Positions 7,086 through 15,837 of a stretch of DNA of 42,258 nt are shown here, piece by piece. Below the pieces are notes generated by a model. It was not told the origin of the DNA. It was given only the letters and a program-made list of their open reading frames with translations, and did not search any database. A program made the translations under genes and the position numbers. Numbering within the stretch: the stretch's first letter is position 1; each line of letters starts with the position of its first letter. This stretch comes from an uncultured Faecalibacterium sp. (GTDB lineage Bacteria > Bacillota > Clostridia > Oscillospirales > Ruminococcaceae), in the NCBI GenBank assembly GCA_900765705.1, contig CAAFSR010000219.1:1-42258 (forward strand), in the 5' to 3' direction.

Positions 7086-8168
7086 ATGGAAAGACAGTAT
7101 AAAGTGGGTATCGTAGGCGCAACTGGCATGGTGGGTCAGCGTTTTGTGACTCTGCTGGAGAATCATCCCTGGTTCAAGCTGACCGTGCTGGCCGCATCCG
7201 GCCGCAGCGCAGGCAAGAGCTATGAGGATGCAGTAGGCCCCCGCTGGGCCATGACCACTCCCATGCCGGAGAGCGTGAAGAAAATGATCGTTCTGGACGC
7301 TTCCAAGGTGGAAGAAGTAGCTTCGCAGGTGGATTTCATCTTCTGCGCTGTCAATATGCCCAAGGACGAGATCAAAGCACTGGAGGAAGCATACGCCAAG
7401 GCAGAGTGCCCGGTGGTCTCCAACAACAGTGCCCATCGTTTCACCGCAGATGTTCCTATGGTGGTGCCCGAGATCAACGCCGACCATATCGAGATCATCC
7501 CCGCTCAGCGCAAGCGTCTGGGCACGAAGCGCGGTTTTATCGCAGTGAAGTCCAATTGCAGCCTGCAGAGCTATGTGCCCGCCCTGCATCCCCTGATGAA
7601 GGACTTTGGCGTGAGCAAGGCGCTGGTGTGCACCTATCAGGCCATTTCCGGCGCAGGCAAGACCTTTGACCGGATGCCCGAGATCCTTGACAACGTGATT
7701 CCCTACATCGGCGGCGAGGAGGAAAAGAGCGAGCGCGAGCCGCTGAAGCTGTGGGGCCACATTGAGGGAGACCAGATCGTCAATGCCGAAAAACCGGTCA
7801 TCACCGCACAGTGCTTCCGCGTGCCTGTCTCGAACGGTCACACCGCAGCCGTGTTTGTAAGCTTTGATAAAAAGCCCACCAAGGAGCAGATGCTGGAGGC
7901 ATGGGCCAACTTCCGCGGCCCTGCACAGGAGCTGGAACTGCCCAGCGCACCCAAGCAGTTCCTGCACTATTTTACCGAGCCGGATCGTCCGCAGCCCAAG
8001 CTGGACCGCAACACCGAGAACGGCATGGCTGTGTGCATCGGCCGCCTGCGGGAGGACACCCTGTTCGACTACAAGTTTGCCTGCATGAGCCACAACACCC
8101 TGCGCGGTGCTGCCGGTGGTGCTGTGCTGCTGGCTGAGCTGCTGGCAGCAAAGGGCTACATGGACTGA
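7086..8168 (+). CDS. asd: Aspartate-semialdehyde dehydrogenase
   Basis: A 360-residue enzyme that reduces aspartyl phosphate to aspartate semialdehyde, the branch point to lysine/diaminopimelate, threonine and methionine. The NADP-binding loop is VGIVGATGMVGQRF at the N-terminus. The nucleophilic cysteine is C158 in KSNCSLQ, and the later RVPVSNGHTAAV stretch carries the substrate-binding Arg and catalytic His. The NCS motif and length fit the archaeal/fungal-type branch rather than the E. coli type. The start at 7086 follows AAAGGAAAGGTGC; an in-frame ATG at 7020 would lie within the structured leader and has no ribosome site. Confidence 0.95.
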   Translation: MERQYKVGIVGATGMVGQRFVTLLENHPWFKLTVLAASGRSAGKSYEDAVGPRWAMTTPMPESVKKMIVLDASKVEEVASQVDFIFCAVNMPKDEIKALEEAYAKAECPVVSNNSAHRFTADVPMVVPEINADHIEIIPAQRKRLGTKRGFIAVKSNCSLQSYVPALHPLMKDFGVSKALVCTYQAISGAGKTFDRMPEILDNVIPYIGGEEEKSEREPLKLWGHIEGDQIVNAEKPVITAQCFRVPVSNGHTAAVFVSFDKKPTKEQMLEAWANFRGPAQELELPSAPKQFLHYFTEPDRPQPKLDRNTENGMAVCIGRLREDTLFDYKFACMSHNTLRGAAGGAVLLAELLAAKGYMD

Positions 8169-8213
8169 TGCCTGAATTTTTGCGCGATATACGCAGCAAA
8201 GGAGTTTTTTACT

Positions 8214-9107
8214 ATGAAGAAGCCTGTCTTTACCGGCGCGGGTGTAGCTATCATCACCCCGATGTACGAGGACGGAAGCATCAACTTTGACGAGCTGGGC
8301 CGCATTATTGAGGATCAGATCGCCCGTCACACCGATGCCATCATCATCTGTGGCACCACCGGCGAGTGCTCTACCATGGTCGATGAGGAGCAGCTGGCTG
8401 CCATCAAGTTCACCGTGGACACGGTCAACCACCGCGTGCCGGTCATTGCCGGTGCCGGTTCTAACGACACCGACCACGGCTGTGCACTGGCAGCAAAGTC
8501 TGCCGCCTGCGGCGCCGATGCCCTGCTGATGGTCACCCCGTACTACAATAAGACCTCGCAAGCTGGTCTGGTGGCACATTTTACCGCCATGGCTGAGGCC
8601 GGCGGCATCCCGGTCATCCTGTACAATGTACCCTCCCGTACGGGCCTGAACATTGCGCCCGAGACTGCGCTGGAGCTGAGCAAGCACCCGCTTATCAACG
8701 GTATCAAGGAGGCCTCCGGCAACATCTCTCAGGTAGCCAAAGTGGCTGCACTGTGCGGTGATGCGCTGAACATCTACTCCGGCAACGACGATCAGGTGGT
8801 TCCCCTGCTGGCACTGGGCGGCAAGGGCGTCATCAGCGTGGTGTCCAATGTTGCGCCGGAGCTGGTGCATAACTGCTGTCAGGCCTTCTTTGACGGCGAC
8901 ACCGCCAAGGCCTGCGCTTTGCAGCTGGAAATGCTGCCGCTGGAAGAGGCTCTGTTCTGCGAAGTGAATCCCATTCCGGTCAAGTATGCCATGAATGTGC
9001 TGGGCTGGAATGCAGGCGAATGCCGTCTTCCGCTGGTTGAGCCCAGCGATGCCCACAAGGCAAAGATCGAGCAGGCTCTGCAGGCTGCAGGTCTGATCAA
9101 GGAATAA
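8214..9107 (+). CDS. dapA: 4-hydroxy-tetrahydrodipicolinate synthase
   Basis: A 297-residue class I aldolase fold enzyme that condenses pyruvate with aspartate semialdehyde. The Schiff-base lysine is K165 (INGIKEASGN), the catalytic tyrosine Y137 (LYNVPSRTG) with R142, and the pyruvate-binding GTTGE begins at G47. Length and motifs are canonical. It starts 45 bases after asd, with AAAGGAG before the ATG. Confidence 0.97.
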   Translation: MKKPVFTGAGVAIITPMYEDGSINFDELGRIIEDQIARHTDAIIICGTTGECSTMVDEEQLAAIKFTVDTVNHRVPVIAGAGSNDTDHGCALAAKSAACGADALLMVTPYYNKTSQAGLVAHFTAMAEAGGIPVILYNVPSRTGLNIAPETALELSKHPLINGIKEASGNISQVAKVAALCGDALNIYSGNDDQVVPLLALGGKGVISVVSNVAPELVHNCCQAFFDGDTAKACALQLEMLPLEEALFCEVNPIPVKYAMNVLGWNAGECRLPLVEPSDAHKAKIEQALQAAGLIKE

Positions 9108-9118
9108 ACAACACTGTA

Positions 9119-9155
9119 CAGAATGCCCGGGACTGTTCAGCTTCCGGGCATTCTG
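9119..9155 (+). other. Intercistronic hairpin between dapA and dapB
   Basis: CAGAATGCCCGG (9119-9130) pairs with CCGGGCATTCTG (9144-9155), a 12-bp perfect stem with a 13-base loop. No run of T follows (CCATATTATAG), so it is more likely an mRNA-stability or partial-termination element than a full terminator. Confidence 0.55.
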
Positions 9156-9182
9156 CCATATTATAGAAACGAGGAAATAACA

Positions 9183-9941
9183 ATGACAGAGATCGTGATT
9201 CAGGGCATTGGCGGCCGCATGGGCCATGTGCTGTGCGATATGATCGCACAGCGGGAGGACTGCTGCGTAGTGGCCGGTATCGATATGCAGGACGGCGAGC
9301 AGAACGGCATTCCGGTCTATGACAGTCTGGAAAAGCTCAACGGCAAAGGCGATGTGATCATCGACTTCAGCTCCCCCGCTGCTGTAGAAAAGGCGCTGCC
9401 CTACTGCCAGAGCCACAAGCTGCCCATTGTGGTGTGCACCACCGGCCTTTCGGAGGAGCTGCAGCTCAAGGTTGTGCAGCTGTCCCGCAGTGTTCCGGTG
9501 TTCAAGAGCGCCAATATGTCTATGGGCATCAATGTTCTGGCCGAGCTGTGCAAGCGCGCCTCGGCAGTTCTTGGCATCAACTATGATATCGAGATCGTGG
9601 AGCAGCATCACCACAACAAGCTGGATGCACCCAGCGGAACAGCGCTGATGCTGGCCGATGCCATCAACGAGCAGAACGACGGTGCGTACCATTATGTGTA
9701 CGACCGCTCCTCTGTGCGCCAGAAGCGTGATCCGAAAGAGATCGGCATCAGCGCTGTGCGCGGCGGAAGCATCGTGGGCGACCACGAAGTGCTGTTCTGC
9801 GGCCCGGATGAGGTGATCACCCTGCGGCACACCGCTTACTCCCGCAGCATCTTTGCCAACGGCGCGGTGAATGCTGCAGTCTATCTGGCAAAGAAGGAGC
9901 CGGGTCTGTACGATATGGGCGACCTGATCGCCGCCCTCTGA
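9183..9941 (+). CDS. dapB: 4-hydroxy-tetrahydrodipicolinate reductase
   Basis: A 252-residue NAD(P)H-dependent reductase, the next step after DapA. The nucleotide-binding loop is IQGIGGRMGHV (about 6-16). The family signature EIVEQHHHNKLDAPSGTA spans about 137-154 and includes the catalytic His and Lys. The start is set by GAGGAAATAACA before the ATG at 9183. Confidence 0.97.
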   Translation: MTEIVIQGIGGRMGHVLCDMIAQREDCCVVAGIDMQDGEQNGIPVYDSLEKLNGKGDVIIDFSSPAAVEKALPYCQSHKLPIVVCTTGLSEELQLKVVQLSRSVPVFKSANMSMGINVLAELCKRASAVLGINYDIEIVEQHHHNKLDAPSGTALMLADAINEQNDGAYHYVYDRSSVRQKRDPKEIGISAVRGGSIVGDHEVLFCGPDEVITLRHTAYSRSIFANGAVNAAVYLAKKEPGLYDMGDLIAAL

Positions 9942-9983
9942 GAGGACAAACTGCCCGGTATCTACCGGGAGAAGAGGTAAACG

Positions 9984-11279
9984 ATGAAGCAGGAGCCTTT
10001 AAAACGGCAGCGGCCGGAGGCACGCAGACGCGGCAAAAAACAGATGCTCCGGGCAGTGGTACTGTCGGTTCTGACCGTAGGCGTGATAGCGCTGTGTCTG
10101 GGGATATGGCCAAGACTGCCGGGAGATATTCCAGTAGGTGGCATTGCGCCGTCGGAGGATGCGGTATCCCCTGCTCCGGCTTCGTCCGCTGTTGCCCCGG
10201 AGCCGGAGCCAGAGCCGCAACCCATAGTGGAAACGATCAGGTTCTCCGCAACGGGAGACAACCTGATCCATGCCCCTATCTATAAACAGGCCGCCCGCCG
10301 GGCAGACAAAGAGGGAGAGTATAGCTTTGATTACTGCTATGAGCATATCGCGCCCTTTTACGCTGAGCAGGATGTAAACTGGATCAATCAGGAAACCCTT
10401 TGCAGCGATACCCTTGCACCCTCCACCTATCCCAGCTTCTCTACCCCCGGCGACTGTGCACGGGCACTGTATCGTGCCGGGGTCAGGGTATTCAGTTTAT
10501 CCAACAACCATACCTACGATAAGGGCGCATCCGGCATTGTGGCCACACTGCAGTTCTGGGAGTCCATGCCGGAGGATGTTGTCACCACTGGTCTGTGGCG
10601 CGGCGAGGAGGACTACGACCGCATCCCGCTGCAGACCGTCAATGGTGTGACCATTGCGTATCTCTCCTATACCGAGCACACCAACGGAATACGCCAGAGC
10701 AAAGGCATGACGGCCAATATCATCTACACCAGCCAGACCGATGTGATCGAACGGCAGGTGCGGCTGGCACGCCAGCAGGCAGATTTTGTGGTGGTTGGGG
10801 TGCACTGGGGCGTAGAGGACAGCCACGCCGTCGTGGACAGCCAGCGCACCTTAGCGCAGCAGCTGGCAGACTGGGGCGCGGATGTCATTGTGGGCACCCA
10901 CCCGCATGTGCTGCAGGATGCCCAGTGGTTGACGGCGGCAGACGGGCGACGGAGCTTTGTGGCTTACTCGCTGGGCAATTTTCTCAGCACCCAAAGCCGC
11001 CCGGATCAGCTTGTTGGCGCGATCCTGACCTTGCAGCTGCAAAAGACCACCCAACCGAATGGCTCTGTACAGTGTGAAGTGCTTGCACCGCAGCTGCACC
11101 CCACCGTGACCCATTATGATGCCGGAAAATCCAACGTGCGCACCTATTTTTTAAGCGATTATACGCAGGAATTGGCGGCAGCGCACGGGGTGCGGGCAAA
11201 TTATTCCGATTTCAGCCTTGACAGGATACAAAAAATCGCGCAAAATAATATCAGCGCATCCTTTTTAGTACTTACATAA
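9984..11279 (+). CDS. CapA-family metallophosphoesterase-like protein, membrane anchored
   Basis: A 431-residue protein. A basic N-terminus and one membrane segment at about 22-42 are followed by a Pro/Glu-rich linker and then a CapA-type domain. Its metal-site motifs can be read in order: SATGDNLIH, SLSNNHTYDKG, VVVGVHWGVE and VGTHPHVLQ. The domain should lie outside the membrane. Family members are named after poly-gamma-glutamate capsule synthesis, but none of the capB, capC or pgsE partners is present, so the substrate is unknown. It starts 42 bases after dapB behind AGAGGTAAACG and probably belongs to the same transcript. A small CCCGGT/ACCGGG hairpin lies at 9954-9969. Confidence 0.85.
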   Translation: MKQEPLKRQRPEARRRGKKQMLRAVVLSVLTVGVIALCLGIWPRLPGDIPVGGIAPSEDAVSPAPASSAVAPEPEPEPQPIVETIRFSATGDNLIHAPIYKQAARRADKEGEYSFDYCYEHIAPFYAEQDVNWINQETLCSDTLAPSTYPSFSTPGDCARALYRAGVRVFSLSNNHTYDKGASGIVATLQFWESMPEDVVTTGLWRGEEDYDRIPLQTVNGVTIAYLSYTEHTNGIRQSKGMTANIIYTSQTDVIERQVRLARQQADFVVVGVHWGVEDSHAVVDSQRTLAQQLADWGADVIVGTHPHVLQDAQWLTAADGRRSFVAYSLGNFLSTQSRPDQLVGAILTLQLQKTTQPNGSVQCEVLAPQLHPTVTHYDAGKSNVRTYFLSDYTQELAAAHGVRANYSDFSLDRIQKIAQNNISASFLVLT

Positions 11280-11334
11280 AAATGTGGGATTATTGAGCGT
11301 TGTTCAAGCTACTGGGCAGAACGGAGGACTTTTT

Positions 11335-11802
11335 ATGTACGGAGTATCGAAAATCACCATCGAGACTGATCTGATGATGATCAGTGTACAGGACGCAGCG
11401 TTCCGGGGCAACAGCCTGTCCCGCTATCTGGATATCTTTGCAGATACCGGTGTAGTGGTGGATATGATCAGCCAGAGTGCCCCTCACGGCACCAACATCG
11501 ATTTCAGCTTTACCGCATCCAGCAACGACCTGCCGCTGGTAATGAAGGCGATCTCTGCGGCAAACCTGGACAAGGACGCAAAGGCTTCTCCCTTGATCAG
11601 CGTGGGTTATTCCAAGCTGAATCTGTTCGGCGAGGATATGGTCACCAGCTGCGGTGTAGCTGCGCGGGCACTGAATGCGCTGGCTATGGCCGGTATCGAG
11701 GTGCTGCTGATCACCACCAGCGATCTGGATATTTCCCTGCTCGTCCATGCCGAAAACGAGGATGCCGCCTACGAGGCACTGAAAAAGGCATACGAGCTGT
11801 AA
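11335..11802 (+). CDS. Stand-alone aspartokinase-type ACT regulatory protein
   Basis: A 155-residue protein that consists essentially of the tandem ACT region found at the C-terminus of aspartate kinases: VVVDMISQSAPHGTNIDFSF in the first ACT, and VTSCGVAARALNALAMAGIE followed by LITTSDLDISLLVHAENED in the second. No kinase catalytic domain is present. B. subtilis LysC makes a similar separate beta subunit from an internal start; here it is an independent gene. It lies 55 bases after the CapA-like gene, with ACGGAGG before the ATG (an in-frame ATG at 11284 lacks one). Because it follows asd-dapA-dapB, a role as amino-acid sensor or partner of an aspartokinase elsewhere is a reasonable inference. 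Confidence 0.8.
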   Translation: MYGVSKITIETDLMMISVQDAAFRGNSLSRYLDIFADTGVVVDMISQSAPHGTNIDFSFTASSNDLPLVMKAISAANLDKDAKASPLISVGYSKLNLFGEDMVTSCGVAARALNALAMAGIEVLLITTSDLDISLLVHAENEDAAYEALKKAYEL

Positions 11803-11815
11803 AAGCAATAAGCCG

Positions 11816-11851
11816 GGGCCGGAGGGGCATTTGCCCTTTCGGCCCTGTTTT
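11816..11851 (+). terminator. Intrinsic terminator of the lysine operon
   Basis: GGGCCGGAGGGGCA (11816-11829) pairs with TGCCCTTTCGGCCC (11832-11845), two pairs being G-U, and is followed by TGTTTT. It begins 13 bases after the ACT gene stop. Confidence 0.75.
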
Positions 11852-11917
11852 GCAGAATGCGCAAACGCAGACAGCGCACCGCCATGGCAGCTTTACCGCC
11901 GAAGGAAGGAAACCTGA

Positions 11918-12490
11918 ATGAAAGATCCTGTTACTCTCGCGCACAGCATCCGGCAGAGGCTGCTGGCACATTTGGAGAAAAAAATACAGTTTTTGCCCCC
12001 GGAAAGCCAGTCGGCAGATGCCTCTCCTGCGGACGGTGGGCAGCTGCTTTATGCGCCGGTCTCCGGCCGCATCCGGGCACTGACCCGGATCGAGGATCCG
12101 GTGTTTTCCAGCGAGGTTCTGGGCAAGGGCTGCGCCATTGAGCAAAGCTGTGGCGAGGTGGTAGCGCCGGCAGACGGCATCGTGAAAAAGATTGCCAAGA
12201 CCTGCCACGCCATCAGCCTGCTGTGCGATAACGGGCTGGAAGTGCTGATCCATGTTGGTATGGAGACTGTGGAGCTGAAGGGCAAGGGCTACGAGCTGTT
12301 TGTGCAGACCGGTGACCATGTGCAGAAGGGGCAGCTGCTCTTCCGGTTTGATATGCAGGCCATTACTGCGGCTGGCTACACGCTGACTACCCCGGTGATC
12401 GTGACCAACAGCAGCCGTTTTGCCCGGATAGAGCCCTTGCTTTCCGGCCGGGTAACTGCAGGGCAGCAGCTTTTACGCGCTCAGATGTAA
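11918..12490 (+). CDS. PTS glucose-type EIIA domain protein
   Basis: A 190-residue protein. About 40 residues of non-homologous N-terminus precede an EIIA-Glc fold beginning at LLYAPVSGRI. The phosphorylated histidine is H112 in EVLIHVGMETVELKG and the partner histidine H97 lies 15 residues earlier, the same spacing as in E. coli EIIA-Glc. There is no EIIB or EIIC domain or gene beside it, so it must serve EIICB components encoded elsewhere or act as a carbon-status regulator. The start follows GAAGGAAGGAAACCTGA. It is a single-gene unit between two terminators. Confidence 0.9.
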   Translation: MKDPVTLAHSIRQRLLAHLEKKIQFLPPESQSADASPADGGQLLYAPVSGRIRALTRIEDPVFSSEVLGKGCAIEQSCGEVVAPADGIVKKIAKTCHAISLLCDNGLEVLIHVGMETVELKGKGYELFVQTGDHVQKGQLLFRFDMQAITAAGYTLTTPVIVTNSSRFARIEPLLSGRVTAGQQLLRAQM

Positions 12491-12535
12491 AAAATGGTCC
12501 GGAAACGTCTGCGGGCGTTTCCGGACCATAACTTT
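12486..12535. terminator. Bidirectional terminator between the EIIA gene and tyrS
   Basis: ATGGTCCGGAAACG (12494-12507) and CGTTTCCGGACCAT (12516-12529) form a 14-bp perfect stem, with an A-run on the left and CTTTTT on the right. It can serve the plus-strand EIIA gene and the convergent minus-strand tyrS. Confidence 0.9.
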
Positions 12536-12547
12536 TTATAATGCTTT

Positions 12548-13768
12548 TTACAGCGTTACCTTGTGGTAGATTTTTTTGCCCTTCTTGATGACGATGCCCT
12601 TAGCCAGCTGCTCTGCGGTAAAGCTGACGGTGGGAGCAGCGACCTTTTCGCCGTCTGCCAGCACACCGCCCTGCACCACAAGACGGCGAGCCTCGCCGTT
12701 GGAAGCAGCCAGACCGGCCTTGACCATCAGAGTCAGGATGCCGATAGAACCGTCTGTCAGATCAGCCTCGGTCAGCTGGGTGCTGGGCATATGCTCGGAG
12801 TCCATCGCATTGCCGCTAAACAGTGCACGGGCAGCGTTCTGAGCCTTCTCGGCCTCTTCCTTGCCGTGTACCATGCTGGTCATCTCGTATGCAAGGATCT
12901 CCTTGGCCTCGTTCAGGCGCTGATCCTTCCAGGTGCTCATCTCGTCGATCTGCTCCAGCGGCAGGAAGGTGAGCATCCGGATGCACTTCATCACATCGGC
13001 ATCGCCCACGTTGCGCCAGTACTGGTAGAACTCAAAGGGACTGGTCTTGTTGGGATCCAGCCAGACAGCGTTGCCGGCAGTCTTGCCCATCTTCTTGCCC
13101 TGAGAGTCGGTCAGCAGGGTCACGGTCATGGCGTAGGCATCCTTGCCCAGCTTGCGGCGGATCAGCTCGGTACCGCCCAGCATATTGCTCCACTGGTCGT
13201 CGCCGCCAAACTGCATATTGCAGCCGTAGTGCTGGAACATGTAGTAGAAGTCGTAGCTCTGCATGATCATGTAGTTGAACTCTAAGAAGGACAGGCCCTT
13301 CTCCATACGCTGCTTGTAGCACTCGGCGCGCAGCATATTGTTCACGGAGAAGCAGGCGCCTACCTCGCGCAGCAGCTCAACGTAGTTCAGGTTCAGCAGC
13401 CAGTCGGCGTTGTTCACCATCAGAGCCTTGCCCTCAGAGAAATCAATGAACTTCTCCATCTGCTTTTTAAAGCAGGCAGCATTGTGGGCAATATCGTCCT
13501 TGGTCAGCATCTTGCGCATATCGGTGCGGCCGGAGGGGTCGCCGATCATGGTAGTGCCGCCGCCGATCAGGGCGATGGGCTTGTTGCCTGCCAGCTGCAG
13601 GCGCTTCATCAGGGTCAGTGCCAGAAAATGGCCGGCAGTCAGACTATCTGCAGTGCAGTCAAAGCCGATGTAAAAGGTAGCCTTTCCGTTGTTGATCAGG
13701 TCAATGATCTCCTCATCGGTGATCTGGGCCACCAGACCGCGGGCTTTCAGTTCTTCGTACAGCGTCAT
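12548..13768 (-). CDS. tyrS: Tyrosyl-tRNA synthetase
   Basis: A 406-residue class I synthetase. The HIGH-equivalent is TAGHF (44-48) after FYIGFDCTADSL, the KMSKS-equivalent is KMGKT (226-230), and GGDDQWSN is the Tyr-binding signature. The last 70 or so residues form the S4-type RNA-binding domain. AGGAGG lies upstream of the ATG. Expression is controlled by a T-box leader with a tyrosine specifier (13800-14088). Confidence 0.97.
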   Translation of the reverse strand: MTLYEELKARGLVAQITDEEIIDLINNGKATFYIGFDCTADSLTAGHFLALTLMKRLQLAGNKPIALIGGGTTMIGDPSGRTDMRKMLTKDDIAHNAACFKKQMEKFIDFSEGKALMVNNADWLLNLNYVELLREVGACFSVNNMLRAECYKQRMEKGLSFLEFNYMIMQSYDFYYMFQHYGCNMQFGGDDQWSNMLGGTELIRRKLGKDAYAMTVTLLTDSQGKKMGKTAGNAVWLDPNKTSPFEFYQYWRNVGDADVMKCIRMLTFLPLEQIDEMSTWKDQRLNEAKEILAYEMTSMVHGKEEAEKAQNAARALFSGNAMDSEHMPSTQLTEADLTDGSIGILTLMVKAGLAASNGEARRLVVQGGVLADGEKVAAPTVSFTAEQLAKGIVIKKGKKIYHKVTL

Positions 13769-13799
13769 GGGAAAAACCTCCTGTTTTGTGGGGCAGAGG

Positions 13800-14088
13800 A
13801 AACAAAAACGCCCTCTGCCAAAAGTAAATTTGGCAGAGGGCGAGATAACTTCGCGGTACCACCTCTGTTTGCCGTTTCCTCACAGAAGCGGCCTTACGAG
13901 TGCACACCCCAGAGTAGAGTGACACTCCTGCGTTTTTAACGCTCGCACGCGGCACAGCCTACTAGCCTACGCATTCAGCCTGCAGCTCCGGGAGGTATTT
14001 CCCCTGCTGTTCTGTGATCCCTTACACCAACCGGGACTTCTCTGGACAGAACGCTTCAGGGTACTTGTTCCCTTCATCGCCATTAACA
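13800..14088 (-). promoter_or_regulatory. Tyrosine T-box leader of tyrS
   Basis: The T-box core GGTGGTACCGCG lies at 13852-13863 on the minus strand. It is followed by a terminator, a 14-bp stem at 13809-13822 with 13829-13842 and the tail TTTTTGTTT. In the upstream stem I region GGTTGGTGTAAGGGATCAC resembles the conserved GNUG stretch, and GGGGAAATACCTCCC supplies a UAC tyrosine codon (13995-13997) as candidate specifier. Uncharged tRNA-Tyr would stabilise the antiterminator and allow tyrS transcription. The 5' end is inferred from the promoter at 14095-14123. Confidence 0.93.
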
Positions 14089-14094
14089 ATGCCT

Positions 14095-14123
14095 AATTTA
14101 TCACAAGACTGCCGCCTTGTCAA
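14095..14123 (-). promoter_or_regulatory. Sigma-A type promoter of the tyrS T-box
   Basis: A perfect TTGACA (14118-14123), 17 bases and TAAATT (14095-14100) on the minus strand, between the recN stop codon and the T-box leader. Confidence 0.8.
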
Positions 14124-14148
14124 GAGCTGTCTTTTTCGCAAAAGCTGC

Positions 14149-15819
14149 TCAGCTGCTGTGCTTGCGCTCCTGCAGCATTTCCCGTGCATTGGCACGGGAG
14201 AGCTCGGTGACGTGATCACCGGAGATGAGACGCGCCAATGCCTCCACGCGGCCGTTTTCATCCAGCGGATGGATCTCGGTGTAGGTGCGCTCGTTGGACA
14301 CGTTTTTCTGGATGAGCAAATGGCAATCGGCCAATGCTGCGATCTGCGCTGTATGGGTAATACAAAGGATCTGGTGCCCCTGTGCACTCTGGCGCAGCAC
14401 CTCACCAATGCGTCCCGCCGCCTTGCCGGATACGCCGCTGTCGATCTCATCGTAGATCACAGTGGGCACAGCGTCCTTATCGGCCATTGCGTTCTTGATG
14501 GCAAGGGTAATGCGGCTCAGCTCGCCGCCGGACGCGATCTTTGCCAGCGGCTTGGGTGCTTCGCCGGGGTTTGTTGAAATGTAGAATTCAATGCTGTCCT
14601 GCCCATGGCTGGCCAGCGGGCCGCGGGTGTGCCGCAAAGTCATGCGCACACCCGGCATATTCAAAAAGTCCAGCGTGCCGGAAATGCGGGCGTTCAGCTC
14701 CTCAAAGGCCTTCAGCCGAGTCTGGGTCAGCGCCTCTGCCTTTTCCCGCGCTTTTGCGTAAAGACGCAGCTTTTCCGCCTGCAATGCATCGTGGCGCTGC
14801 TGGGAATGCTGGATGTTATCCAGCTCTTGCCGGGCCTTCTGCCCGAAGTTGATCACATCCTCTACCGTGCTGCCATACTTACGCTTCAGTCGGTACAAAA
14901 GATCCAGCCGTTGCTCCACCTCGTCCAGCTCGGCATCGTTGGTGTCGTAGGCATCCAGCCGCCCGATCAGGTCTGCGGCCACATCCTTGGCGTTATAATA
15001 AAGATCCAGTAGCTGCCCGGCGGCGGCTGTAAGCGCGGGGTCCAGCTGCGCGGCCGCATCTACCGCATTAGAGGCTTCGCCCAGCAGATCCACCGCGCCT
15101 GCGGCATCATCACTGCCGGAAAGCAGTGCATAACTCTGCGCCAGACGATCCCGTATGGCAGACGCATTGGCCAGCACCTTGCGGCGGCTTTCCAGCGTCT
15201 GCTCCTCGCCTGCAGTCAGTGCTGCATCCTCGATCTCCTGTACCTGATACTGCAGCAGGTCTATCTTTCGTTGTTTTTCGGCCTCGTCCGTGATCAGGGC
15301 ATCCAGTTCCCGCTTGACCCTCACCAGTTCCCGGTACAGGGTATAGTACTCCTGAAAAACCGTGCGGTTCTGGGCGTAATCATCCAGAATACCCAGATGA
15401 TGCGCAGGGTTGAGCAGACCGACAGAATCGTGCTGTCCGTTGATGTTGATCAGTCCGCCGCACAGCTCCCGCAGAACGGCTGCTGTAGCCGGCATTCCGT
15501 TGATGCGGCAGCTGCTCTTGCCCTCGGCCGTGATCTCGCGGCTGAGCAGCAATGCCTCCGAGCGCTCGTAGCCGGACTGCTCCAGCTTATCCAGCACTGC
15601 AGGCGGCACTTGCTCAAAGGCAGCGCGGATCACCGCCTTTGCAGCCCCGGTACGCACCAGATCTTTAGAGGTACGGTTGCCAAGGATCGCATTGATGGAA
15701 TCGATCAGGATGGATTTGCCTGCACCGGTCTCGCCGGTCAGTACGTTCAGACCCGGCTCAAAGTGCACCTCCGCCTTCTGGATCACGGCAACATTTTCAA
15801 TTTGCAGGCTGCTCAGCAT
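14149..15819 (-). CDS. recN: DNA repair protein RecN
   Basis: A 556-residue SMC-like ATPase that acts early at double-strand breaks. Walker A GETGAGKS is at about 29-36. The C-terminal half has the ABC signature SGGELSRITLAIK and Walker B TVIYDEIDSGVSG. Long Ala/Glu/Leu-rich coiled-coil arms fill the middle (about 160-370). It is the last gene of the asp23-recN operon, 18 bases after argR, with AGGAG before the ATG. No clear terminator follows before the tyrS promoter. In Bacillus spoIVB and spo0A follow at this place; here tyrS does. Confidence 0.96.
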   Translation of the reverse strand: MLSSLQIENVAVIQKAEVHFEPGLNVLTGETGAGKSILIDSINAILGNRTSKDLVRTGAAKAVIRAAFEQVPPAVLDKLEQSGYERSEALLLSREITAEGKSSCRINGMPATAAVLRELCGGLININGQHDSVGLLNPAHHLGILDDYAQNRTVFQEYYTLYRELVRVKRELDALITDEAEKQRKIDLLQYQVQEIEDAALTAGEEQTLESRRKVLANASAIRDRLAQSYALLSGSDDAAGAVDLLGEASNAVDAAAQLDPALTAAAGQLLDLYYNAKDVAADLIGRLDAYDTNDAELDEVEQRLDLLYRLKRKYGSTVEDVINFGQKARQELDNIQHSQQRHDALQAEKLRLYAKAREKAEALTQTRLKAFEELNARISGTLDFLNMPGVRMTLRHTRGPLASHGQDSIEFYISTNPGEAPKPLAKIASGGELSRITLAIKNAMADKDAVPTVIYDEIDSGVSGKAAGRIGEVLRQSAQGHQILCITHTAQIAALADCHLLIQKNVSNERTYTEIHPLDENGRVEALARLISGDHVTELSRANAREMLQERKHSS

Positions 15820-15837
15820 GGCTTCGTTCTCCTACTG

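Noticed and set aside
6921..9830. Upstream extension of the queA frame to 1312 codons
   Set aside because: Only the last 342 codons match QueA. The rest is antisense to asd, dapA and dapB and crosses the queA promoter.
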